Assembly: GCA_009801085.1 (NCBI GenBank)
Contig: VNWV01000009.1
Span: 486,501-550,500, forward strand
Origin: Lasiodiplodia sp. COLG20
Lineage: Eukaryota > Ascomycota > Dothideomycetes > Botryosphaeriales > Botryosphaeriaceae
Reading direction: 5' to 3'
DNA length: 64,000 nt
This document shows, piece after piece, positions 51,471 through 61,807 of the stretch. The notes beneath the pieces are model-generated. The model was not told the DNA's origin and did not search any database. It saw only the letters and a program-made list of their open reading frames with translations. The position numbers and the translations under genes were made by a program. Every line of letters starts with the position of its first letter. Within the stretch, counting starts at the first letter, position 1.

Positions 51471-52727
51471 TTACTCGACGCGAGTACGTTTGGCCGAAGG
51501 CGCCTCCTCTGCACCGACGACGCAGTCGGGGTAGTCGACCTCCTCGATGTAGCCAACCCGCACCTCTTCGTCCGGCACGATCTCGTTCTGCATGTGTTGG
51601 AGGAAGGCAATCTGCTCGGCCAGGAATTTCTTGAAGTCCTTGGTGGCAAACTTCTTGCCAGCACGGCTCTTCTCGCGCACTTCTTTGAGTTGCCCACGCA
51701 CACGCTCCTCCACCATGGCGAGGCGGTACTCGGCAAATTCCGAGTAGAGCGCGGAGAGGTTGGAAATGGGACGAACGGTGGTGAGGACCGAATCGTCACG
51801 TGCGAACGGTGAGCGAGGCCGGAACGAAGTCACGGCGGTGATACGTTCCTGCGCGCCCAGAGCACGGAGAGCCTGATGCGTAATGTACCGGCCCTGCAAG
51901 ATGGCGGCACAACCCTATCGCAGGCGTCAGTATGTGTCGGTGCAGCATGGAAGCGCGGCGGGTTGGCTTACCATGGTCGGGCCGCGGACCTTCATCACAT
52001 CACCGTGGCCGGTCCTCAGGGCAGTCTCACCGCCAACCATGTTCGTGCAGTCGCTGAGCATCAGCACGCAGACGAAGGGGTAGCTGTCAGTGTGCCAGCC
52101 AACAACCGGCTTGTCATCCTCCCAGGGGCAGCCGGCGATACCCTCGTCCGCGTCGTAATACTCCTTCTGCTTGTTGATGACTGCAAGCTCCTCCTTGGTC
52201 TCCTTCTCCGACTTGACCGAGAAGTTGACGTGTGCGACCTCGGTGTCCATGACGGGGACGAGGTCGACGCCGGCAACCTTGGAGATGGCGGCGAGCGTCT
52301 CGGGGTGGTTCCAAGCGTCGTAGGTGAACGGGGCGTACCTGGGATTCTGTTAGCAACTTGCACGCATCAATTGCAAGAGGTTCACTGACTTGGGAGCGTA
52401 GCCCCTAAGCTGGCAAGCGGCGATGTTGCTGCTGTACTTGCAGTTCTCCATGACCTCGGGCTTGAAGATCTCTCTCCTCATCTCGTGGACGGCCTCCTCG
52501 GTGAAGAGCTGGAAGGGCTGGGAGACGGCGATGGGCGAGACACCGCGGTCCTTGGAGTAGCCGATCTCCTCCATTGTCCAGATTTTCTCGGGCTCCTTGT
52601 AGCCCAGGTGTTTTGAGGGCTTGAACTCAATGCCAGAGGCCTTCTTCGCAACAACCGCATCTTGGATAATGGGCGTGAAGGAAGGACGCGGCAGGGCCGC
52701 AGTGCGCTGAGTGGCGACTGTTGCCAT
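51471..52727 (-). CDS. Fe(II)/2-oxoglutarate oxygenase-like protein, uncharacterised
   Basis: Exons on the minus strand: 52727-52390, 52338-51972 and 51914-51471, 382 residues; introns of 51 and 57 bases (GTCAGT and GTAAGC donors). The middle exon has the oxygenase-like core: GWHTDSYPFVCVLMLSD, with a His-x-Asp pair, then VGGETALRTGHGDVMK. The third exon supplies a possible distal His in GRYITHQALRAL and an Arg in VTSFRPRSPFARDDSVL, as expected for 2-oxoglutarate binding. The C-terminus is charged and helical (EVREKSRAGKKFATKDFKK). A probable 5'-UTR intron (GTAAGCC...TTTTAG, about 52736-52798) lies directly upstream. The substrate is unknown. The family looks common in filamentous fungi, but I do not know a characterised member. 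Confidence 0.82.
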
Positions 52728-54186
52728 TGTGGATCTAAAAGAGTCAGTCTTGGCGGCGCGATAAGGGATGTGGCAAGAGGGGAAATTCGCAGGCTTACAA
52801 TAAGAGCTGGGCTGATGGAAGAAGTCACCTGTGCAAGGAAGCAAGAGCCAAGACCGATGATCTTGATGGGAGGACCAAGGGGACTGTGTTAAGGCTGTGG
52901 TGCTCCAAAAGAGACTTGGGCAAAGCTATGGGTTGAAGCTCGAGGCTGATTGATATCAGGATGGCGGACGCCCCGGTGTCTTTATATCCCCGAGTAGGCC
53001 CTTCTCATGAAGCGCCAGATTAGGACGAGCATCGACCCCGGATCATGCGAAAGTGTTCTCAAGCGGTCCGCGGGCGCGACTCAGCCGGGTCCCTGGCCAG
53101 TGGCCATCGACTGGACGGGAGCACTATCTTTGCACGCGAAATGTGGAGCGATTGTCGTGGATGGCCCTTCTATCGCGGTGCTGCCACGGCGGATTGGCAT
53201 GCGCATTATCTCGAGATGCCTTATCGCGGCCATCGGACCGTCTTGTCGCGGCCATTGGGCATGATGACTGTGGTGCGCATTTCCTGAGGGCGCCGGTACC
53301 GAGCGTCTGGCCGGCAGACGATCTCCCTGCGAGGGAATTGACTTCTCTTCCAGGAAGGCCGACCTCGCAGCCCTCGCGACACCCGGCCAGGCACTAGCGA
53401 CGACAGCCTCAATCAAGCACCGTGGCCCCGGCAGGGCGGGCACGTTAGTCACGGAAACGCCGCGACACGCCGCTGCGCGCCGCCTGCTCGCCATGGACGA
53501 CGCAGCGCGTGGCCTGGCCGGAAGGGTGCGCGCAACCGGGCGGTGCGGACGGATCATAATGATGTGGCCGCACTGCGCAAAAAGTGGAGGTGCGTCAGGG
53601 AGGTGTGGAGGGCTAGGACCGTGACGGCATGGGAGACCGTTGGAAGCAGCAGCGAGGCTGGGACGAGCGCTGGGCGGGATTCGCATTCCCAAACCGGGAA
53701 CGCGTGGATTGACATGAAAACGGCGGTGCTGTCCCCCCCGGTGGCCCCAACGCGGACGGCTGTGTATACTTAGTAGCTGCAGCCAGCTTCGTCCTCGTTT
53801 GCTCCGACGTGAGTGCTCGTCGCCGGCCGTCGTGTTGACGGCTGCCGACGGGCGTGCGAGCAGCACCCAGAGACTGGCCCGGCGTCCTGGCTCGCTACGC
53901 CGACGGCACGCGGATCTATGATGATGATGAGATGCATCCGGCGAGCGATCAATCTGGCGCCTGTTGGGAGCACATGCGCCCTGCGTCGGCCGGCTCAATA
54001 CGCGCTGACACACGCGGGGAAGACGAGCGTCATTGGCGCACGGCGGCAGGCGACGCACCGGCAAACCATCTCGGGGCTAGTCGCCGCCCGGTTGATCGCC
54101 GGGCGATTCGCATCAAGCCGCACCACTTCCTCCGCCGCCCAGTCCCCATAGCGCCGCCCTCTCGCACCCAACCCCGCACATTCACC
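52728..54186. other. Large divergent intergenic region, GC-rich
   Basis: About 1.46 kb between the oxygenase-like gene (-) and COX23 (+). It contains the probable 5'-UTR intron of the former. A long minus-strand frame (53081-54064, 327 codons) is rich in Arg, Pro and Ala and shows no motif; I treat it as GC-rich noise. No repeat was found. Confidence 0.5.
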
Positions 54187-54669
54187 ATGGCCGGCGACGG
54201 CAAGTCGGACACCCCCTGGACCGAGAGCGCCGCCGCGACTTTCGACGGGTAAGGAGCTCCTCATCCGGGCCAGCTGCCCGGCCCGGCCCTCACTGCGCCA
54301 CTGCTAATCACACGTCGCGCAGCAAGCAGTACAGTCAATACTTTGATCCGTGCCAGGAGGCCGCCTCCAGGAGCCTCCGATGTCTTCACCGCAACGGCGG
54401 TGACAGAGACATGTGCTCTGACTATTTCCAGTACGCTCCTCCCGCAGGGGCGAGAGCGCTCTCGCCGCGCTTCTGGCCGCCACGCACCGACCAGCTGACT
54501 CCTCCCTCTGCTAACACCGGCTTTGCTAGGGCATATCGTGACTGCAAGAAGCAGTGGGTACGTTGCTGACGCGCCCCTCGTCTTCGTCGCGAGCTGACAC
54601 GCATGTCCCCGACTGCAGATGGAGGCCCGGAAAGAGGCCAAGCGGAAGGAGGGCAAGTCGTTGTGGTGA
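54187..54669 (+). CDS. cox23: Cytochrome c oxidase assembly protein COX23
   Basis: A small intermembrane-space protein of the twin CX9C class, needed for cytochrome oxidase assembly and copper homeostasis; imported by the Mia40 disulfide relay. Four tiny exons (54187-54248, 54323-54430, 54530-54557 and 54619-54669), all in frame, give 82 residues. The two motifs are [11 protein letters not shown] and CSDYFQAYRDC (Cys31/41 and Cys52/62), preceded by YSQYFDP and linked by [10 protein letters not shown]. Spacing and flanking residues match Cox23. The last intron has GTACGT...GCAG and the protein ends in a Lys/Arg-rich [15 protein letters not shown]. Confidence 0.92.
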
Positions 54670-55091
54670 GACACTTGGTGCTGTATTTTTTTTCACATGG
54701 GTTAGGAAATATCAAAAGGATTGGCGTGGTGGAAACGGTTGCCCATGCACTGTTGTGGCCGACGCGACATGCTGCGTGGTACGTGTCGCCCGCTGCGGGC
54801 GTTCTCAAAATAATACATTTGCTTTGCCAAGCGGACGTGAGTTGGAAAATAGCTCCAGGTAGATAGCGTGCGCAAAGGATGAACTCGGGTGACGTTGGAA
54901 CAAAGTAGGTGCTCCACCGGACTACTAGTTATTTTTCGCCCGGGACACTCGCCAAGACCATCCCCTCCACCTCCGCCGTCGCTTGCGAGCGCCCGCCATC
55001 CACCACCGGCAGCCCAGTGTGCGGCAACGACTTTGGGCGCACACGACCTTCGCTTTCTGCGCATGCACCCGTGCGCCGCACACGACCAATT
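54670..55091. promoter_or_regulatory. Promoter region of NatB subunit gene
   Basis: The 422-base gap between two plus-strand genes. No element was found. The part after about 54960 is GC- and pyrimidine-rich. Confidence 0.45.
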
Positions 55092-58082
55092 ATGGCCTCC
55101 CTCAGCGTGGGCTCCATCAACGACAAGGTCCACTTCTCCGGCTCCAATATCAAGCAGGCCCTCAAGGAGTGCGAGAAGAAGCTCCAGAAGCGGCCCAAGG
55201 ACCCCTACCTGCTCTATTGGAAGGCCTCCGTCTACCTCAAGTTCGGCCGCGATGACGACGCCTTCGACCAGCTGGCCCGCCTGGCCGAGAGCACCCCCGC
55301 CATCACCGACCAGGACCTGCTGAGGGCCATCTACTTCCGCCTGGGCGAGCGCGCGAGCACCGCCGATAAGCGCAAAGCCCTGTGGCAGAATGCTTTCAAG
55401 GCTACCAATGATGGCAACGTGCTGGTCACGTGGTTCGAGAGTGCCGCCTCCATGGATGATTGGCAAGACGCCCAAGTGGTACGATGCAGGGTCCCATTTG
55501 TTGAGTGGTTTGCTGAGTTTTTGTATGCAGGCCATGGTCACGCTGAAGAACAAATACCCCAAGGATGAGCAGTACATATTCGCGCTTCCTGCTGTCCAGC
55601 AGCTGGCTGGAGATGCGTTGGACGGCAAGGACGACAGGAATGCCAAATTCATGCGCATGCTTGCCTCCAAGACGCTTTCCGTGGCTGCTGCGAAAGGTAT
55701 GAAGGGCGAAAAGACCGTCGACGCCGTCACCACCCGCCGCGAGCTCCGGCTCGTGCTTCAGATCTACCGGAAGCAGGGCATGCTGAAGGAGATGCTGGAG
55801 ATTCTTGACCATCCAGTTGTAGGCATCTTCTCGCCTCTTGTGGTCTGCGACCTCGCCTTCGTTCGCACCAAGCTGGAGGTTTTGGAGGAGGCGGCCATGT
55901 GGCAACACCTGTGGGACTTCTGCACCGCTGCCCTCAAGCAAACTCACACTCCCGACGAAGCGGCAAAGACATCGTATTCCCTATGGCCCCACGACTATGC
56001 CCTATGGCGAGCGCTTCACCTCTCACACCGCGAGCTAACACGCCAAGCGTAAGTCTGCTGCGTACTATTGATTTCTCCATCGTGCTGACTTAACCAAGGG
56101 CTTCGGATTCTGGGCTCACGGGTGACATGAACAAAGAACTTGACGAAATCCATGAAAAGTACGCCGATGAGAATCTCCGCGTTCGCCTGCTACCGAAGGC
56201 ATCGGTGACGTCCAAGGATGACGAAGAGTTGTTCAAGAACTGCACTGCTTATATCTTGGTGTTTTCCAAGGAGCAGTGCTGCTTCGAGGACGTGTCGCCC
56301 TATGTCGAGAGACTCGACGGCACTAGCCAGTCCAAGTTCTTGGATTGGTGCTCCAACTTGGCCGAGGATCAAAATCAGACAATCCAAGAAGGAGCTCCGA
56401 AACAACAAGCGCAAGCACTTCGGGCAAAGGCGAACATACTGAAACTAGAATACCAGCTGGCACTGTCCAAGGATCAGAAGGCTACCAAGGAGCAGCTGGA
56501 AGAGTTCGTGGTCAAGTCTCTCGACATTCACCAACTCGCCAAGGGTAAGGATGTTGCAACTTGCGAGGATTCTTGTGCACTGGCCACAATGGCCCTGGTC
56601 AAGCTCTTCTACATCGAATCATCCGTGGACTACCTGGTCCAGGCCGAGATTGTGATGAAAGAATTGTTGTCTCACGCCCCGGAAAGCCGTAAAGCAGGAC
56701 TCCTCCAGGCCCGTCTCGTAGCCTTCTTGGGTAACTTCAGCGAGGCCATGGAAGCTTGGTCTAGTTTAAAGATCAAGGAGATACTGATGGAGACACTCAG
56801 CCACCACATGTTCACTCGGATGGCCATCACTCATCCGTTCTACTACCGCTCAAAGCAACACAGCAGGACCAACAATGACCCTCTGACGCAACTCGACAGG
56901 ATCCTCCAGACGGCTGATAAAATTTTGCATACCCTCCAGGCTTTCCTTGGTGCTGAGATCGACGCTTTGCAGTACGATAGGCTCTTGGAGATTCAAGAGC
57001 TGAAGAACAACCTCGCCAAGAGTCTGAGCAGGAAATTCTCTGTTATCGAAAGACGCAGAACTCTTCGCATCAGAGGCGAAGCAGTCGATGACTTGTACTG
57101 CGAAGTATTAGGTACGTCTTGAGCACATTGGGAATCCAGCATTCAACCCCCCTATGCTTGCTCCTACGGAAGATAGTGACAGCTCCTCGCAGACGACGAC
57201 CTCGATGGCCTCGTTGACAACCGCGATCTGAAGCGCATGTGGAATTACGAGCACTCTGCGATGCCTCGTTTCGAGCACCTCCTCTCGTCCGGGCCGCCTC
57301 CGGGCCGGTATTGGCTCGCGCTGCACCTGCTCATCGACGACACGTGCACGGTCATCTCCTCTTCGTCATTATCGTCGGGCCCCGACAGCAGCCACGCCCG
57401 TCGCCTCAACATCGCCAACAAGAACGTTGAGAAGATTGCTAATAATCCGTCCGAGTCGGACCTGGCGGAGCTTACACCCGCCGAGAAGGCGCTCATCCCG
57501 GGATGGGTCAAGCTGCGTGCGCTCGCCAGCAAGTCACTGACCGGCACCGATGTCAGCGATATATCCGCTGCCATCACGGACCTACAAACCTGGCTGTCCC
57601 ACCTCATCCAGGAAAATTCTGGGATGGAAGAGGCGCTCGAGGCGCTGTCCTTGAACAACAGCAAGGCCAAGCATGTCCTCCCACTGCAGCACGATATTCA
57701 AACTCTTTTCCTCCTCGCCGAGTTCTTGCAAGCCTCCGCCCGACTCTGTGACGCGGCGACGCGCCTGGCCAAGAACAAAGCGCAGAAGTGGTGGCAGGCG
57801 ATTCCCGTCAAGGAGCTTGCCACGCTCAAGGCCGTCGTCGCCGACGTCTTCGCCAAGGCTGTTCGCCAGCCCGCCCTGGACTGGACGAACAGGTTGGGCG
57901 AAAACGGTGTCGACAAGCTCGTCGAAGGCGCAAGGAAGGGCAAAACTGGCGAGGCGGTTATCACGCGGGTTTTGGCTACCGAGTCAGGGGAGAAGAAGAA
58001 GTGGGTGACGGATGTGGCAGGCTTGCTCGTGCAGGGTGCAACAGATGCGCTGGATGGGGTGTTGAAGGTCAAGTTGGCGTAG
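55092..58082 (+). CDS. naa25: NatB acetyltransferase auxiliary subunit (NAA25/Mdm20)
   Basis: The ribosome-associated, non-catalytic subunit that partners Naa20 to acetylate Met-Asp/Glu/Asn N-termini, including those of actin and tropomyosin. Exons 55092-55478, 55531-56048, 56099-57111 and 57193-58082 give 935 residues. The N-terminus has TPR-like helical repeats (LKECEKKLQKRPKDPYLLYW, ASVYLKFGRDDDAFDQLARL). Recognisable middle blocks are SSVDYLVQAEIVMKELLSHA and QARLVAFLGNFSEAMEAW, followed by IKEILMETLSHHM. A lower-complexity insertion (ISSSSLSSGPDSSHA) and helical repeats complete the C-terminus. Length (935) and the overall organisation agree with NAA25. The intron at 57112 (81 bases) is the longest of the three; acceptor CGCAG restores DDDLDGLVDN. 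Confidence 0.88.
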
Positions 58083-59276
58083 AGAGGGGACATCCATTGG
58101 GAGCATTGGCCTGAGGAAGTGCTGCCGCTGCTGCTGCTGTGACAACGGTGGTCATCGTCAGTGTTTGGGGAATTGTGGTTTGTGGTGTTGGTAGCGGCGT
58201 GACGATAGTGTGGATGTAAGTGTACACAACGCACAATCCAAAGGCTATTACACTTTGGTCGCATACTTGGTATGAAGGCAAGATTTATGGGAGTTGATGA
58301 ATAGAATAAATGTTCAGATAGAGGCCCTACGATCATGGTGCGACCTAAAGGAGTGAGGAGCAAACTGCTTCCGCATGCAGCTTCGGCGTACTATGGCCTA
58401 AATACCAGAGTGGATTACGAAATACCATCCCCTTCCATATTAAGCAAGGAGGACTGTATTCTTCCAGGTAAGGAGTCGAAGGAGATGCTTGGATGCAGTT
58501 TACACGAAGGTGTCCGGACAGCGGGGTTGATTCTCCAAGTTTGATGAACCTCGTTAATCAAATTTGAAAATGGTAAAGTACTTTGTAACTTACTTTCGGT
58601 AGTCCAATATCAGTGTTTGGTTTGCTCTCGGACTAATTCTAGGTACAGTACAAAGGAAAACCGATGTTGCAGACTCGAACGCGGTTGTCTTCTTTTAAGG
58701 CTGATAAGAATGTAAATAGAGGCACGGTAAGTTTTAGAGGATATAAAACAAGGCATATGAGGGGGAAACAGCAGGTGGTCCGACACAATCACTACAATCT
58801 GTCAACTCTCATCACTAATCTTTGGAACAAGCACAGGATTCATCAATCGCGTTGCCTTCCATGGCATATGATTGTTCTTGACAGGTGGCACGCACGATAA
58901 CGAGACACTCATCCGAGTAACTTGTATTTCTTGGTGCCGAGATAATGGGGATGGGGTATCAGTACACGGCCGACGAACGCATTTCTCAGCTCCTTTCTTT
59001 CAACGCCTCGTCTCCTCTCCTTTACGCCCCACAGAGGTTTAGAAAAGACCGCAAGGAGGAAGAAGTTGTACGTACGGCCCCTCAAAAAAAAAAAAAAAAA
59101 AGACGGAAGAGGATGTTGAAAACGCCTACAATGCAACGCTATGTGTGAGTTCCCGCGCCTGGAAATGATATGATGATGATGATTTGAAGATGGAAGGCAG
59201 ACTCCAATCCTCCGCCTGTTCTTTTACCTGTCGCCTACCACGGTAACCCCAACCTCCAGATTTCCAGTAGTTGAAG
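58083..59276. other. Convergent intergenic stretch
   Basis: 3' regions of NAA25 (+) and the fucosyltransferase-like gene (-). A run of A at about 59080-59101, GAT/GCT-type trinucleotide tracts and AT-rich sequence at 58540-58760. No foldback element or gene is supported. Confidence 0.5.
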
Positions 59277-61225
59277 TCACCAGTCTATGCCCCTCCAATG
59301 GAATTCGCCGTCGACGTTCTTCCATGCGCCTTGCGCGATGGCGTGCTCCCATCCCATCATCACGGCCAGGAGTCTGCAGCCGGTAGCGCTGAGCGTGCAC
59401 ATTATCTGATCCGCCTTTGCGACGACCGCCAGGTCGAGGAGGTACGCGCGGCCGACGAGTTCGCGCATCTTAAGCGCCGCTTCGTTCGGCTCATCGTTCC
59501 TGTTGCCGCTGGCGGTGCCGGCGTTGTTGGCGTTCGAGCGGCCCAGCGACCAGAAAACATCACGGAAGAAGCCGCCTTCCCAGCCCGAGACCTCGTCAAT
59601 GTACCGGTTCTTGTTTCGAGCACCCGAAGCTTCCAGTGTTTTCTTGCTGGCCAACACAATGCGATCCTGCGCGCGCACAACGCCCGCCATTTCGGGGGCC
59701 ATGTAGACGTCTGGGTCGTCGGATGCTAGGACAGCTTGGGACGAAGTCAGGGCTAAGAGGTCTGGGTGCTCTTGTTGGCTTGCGGCGGCAGCTGGGGTGT
59801 GCAAGGACTTGATCGGGGCATCATGAGCGTCGCGTTCTACCTTGGCGCCGTCGGTCATGTTTCCTGGTAAAGACGGGCCGTAGTGCTCAGCGATGAGGTA
59901 TTGCACGCCTTGCGTGAAGCGGTCCAACGGAATGTAGTCCTTAGAATACTGGTACTCGAAGGGGTGGCGGTCGCCGCGACGCACGTGGAGGCCAATGTTG
60001 ACGCCGCCCTTTTCGATGACAGGCTCGTAGAGACTGCGAGTCCGCTCCAGAACGTAGTTGGCGTCATCGTCGTGCAGACGGAAGAGAGCCTCGTACCCAT
60101 CACGCAGCATGCCGAAAATCTTGTGCTGGCGCTGAACCTGCATCTTGCGGGGATCCTCGTACTCTTCAACGAAAGCGTGGCCGAAGGTGGTGCGAATGGT
60201 GGCGGCGGAGACCATCAAATGCCTGGCATGGTGGGGGCAGGGAACAACCTGGCTCGTCATTGGCGGCAGACAGGACGGGGTGGGCGGAGGCTGAAAATAG
60301 CTCGTGTAGTTCCCGTAGGGCCTAAAGCATAGGTTAGTGACATGAATCGCAACTAGCGTTAGCGCAGTCAGGCGTACCATCTCGTATCGTCAACGAAGAA
60401 TGCTCTGCCCTCCAAACGAGCAAGTCCATACGCCATCCACATGGCCATCAAAGTCTTTCCCAGACCAGCGTCGGAGGTCTCCATGACAAAGGTCAGGCTG
60501 GTCTCGCAGATGTCCATTCTTTCGCCTCGGTACGTATTGCCTGGCCCCATTAGACCGTCATCCAGGCCCACGGCCGACACCATCTTGGCAGTGCCCTTCG
60601 GATCTGGCAAGAAGCCCTGCTCGGTGGCGTGGTGGATGTCAATGTAGGTGGGGTCGATGTAGTAGTAGCCCGTGTGGTGGGCAGCCTTGCCGTGGATGGA
60701 AGCGGCCACTTCCCTGGCCTGGTCGCACAGGTCCTTGTACTGGGCTGGAGCAAGCGGGAATTCCGAGTCGGCAGGGATGGAAACGGTCCATCTGGTTCTG
60801 CCCGTCTGGTCCGTCATGGCGACAACCGACGGCTCGTCCGGGAGCAGGCTGTCGCCGACCATCTCATACTCGGATCCGTCCGGGGCCAGGTAGGAGATGG
60901 TGCGAGAGTGCGACCAATGACGCACGCCGAGCCATCCCACGACGACGATGCCGCAAAAGATGACAAGAAGCTTGCGGAGCAGGCGCGAGTAGCCGGGGAG
61001 CGATCGCTTCGGGTTCTTTGGGTACGCGGGCGGCAGTCCTGGCGAGGGCGGGGGGGAGCGCGAGAGCAGCAGCGGATCGCGCAGAGGGTCGCCGCGGGCT
61101 GAGCGCGGGGTGCGCGGGGTCAGGACGCCGCTGGGCGGGAGGGCAGACGAGCCCGGCGAGTTGATGGAGAGGTGGTGGTTCTTTCTGGCGTGCATTCTGG
61201 GCGAGTGGGGAGAGGGAATAAGCAT
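59277..61225 (-). CDS. Type II membrane glycosyltransferase-like protein (fucosyltransferase-like)
   Basis: Exons on the minus strand: 61225-60378 and 60321-59277, 630 residues; a 56-base intron, GTACGC...TTTAG. The N-terminus is Ser/Pro-rich (GVLTPRTPRSARGD), followed by one membrane segment at about residues 85-105 (LLVIFCGIVVVGWLGV), making a type II topology as in Golgi glycosyltransferases. The C-terminal domain has VNIGLHVRRGDRHPFEYQY; the HVRRGD motif is the GDP-fucose-binding signature of alpha-1,6- and O-fucosyltransferase-like GT-B folds. The DDTRW-PYGNY junction across the intron supports this splice. Family membership is by motif only. An alternative start is Met at 61195. Confidence 0.75.
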
Positions 61226-61807
61226 GGCGGAGGAAGGCAGCTGGGCCAAAAGTGCGGATTGGTTGCGCAGCTAATGCGGGCGGCTGCGGGTTGGAAAAGG
61301 AAGGGCTGAAGCACCTGGGACCGGCAGGTGGCTAGAACGGAAGCGCAGTTGAGACGGGCAGTGTCACGCGTGCATGGAGCCGGGTGGAGGAGAGCATGGC
61401 GCCGGTGAAGTAAGAATGAGCGAAGGGGTGGTGGAGCAGAGCAGAGCAGAGGTGGTGGCGCTGCGCCGGGGCCTGGAGCCGGAGCTCGCGTCCGCGGCTG
61501 CTTCATCAAACGACCAGCCGCCCTCGCCTGCGCTGAAACCGACCCAAGACGAAACCCGTTGCAGCCGACCCCGCCCCTCCTGAGGCCTCTCCATTGTTAA
61601 AAGCTACACAAGCCTGGCCCCATCCCCTCCCTCCGCACAACGCGCCGCCGCCCTGCCCCGTCGTGAAACGCGTGTATAACAGCCCTAAGAATGAAATGCG
61701 ACAGTGCCCGTCCAATGGGACGGCGAACAGGGTATCTAGACGACAGAAAGCAAAAAAGACCAGATGCGCCGCATGAACGTCGCCAAAATCAACGAACCAA
61801 CAAAACC
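61226..61807. other. Intergenic gap, promoter of the glycosyltransferase-like gene
   Basis: Both neighbours run on the minus strand. 582 bases, GC-rich, with no repeat or gene supported. Confidence 0.5.

Noticed and set aside
53081..54064. Long minus-strand open frame of 327 codons in a large intergenic gap
   Set aside because: It is Arg/Pro/Ala/His-rich, has no recognisable motif, no intron structure or start context, and fits the open frames expected by chance in GC-rich DNA.
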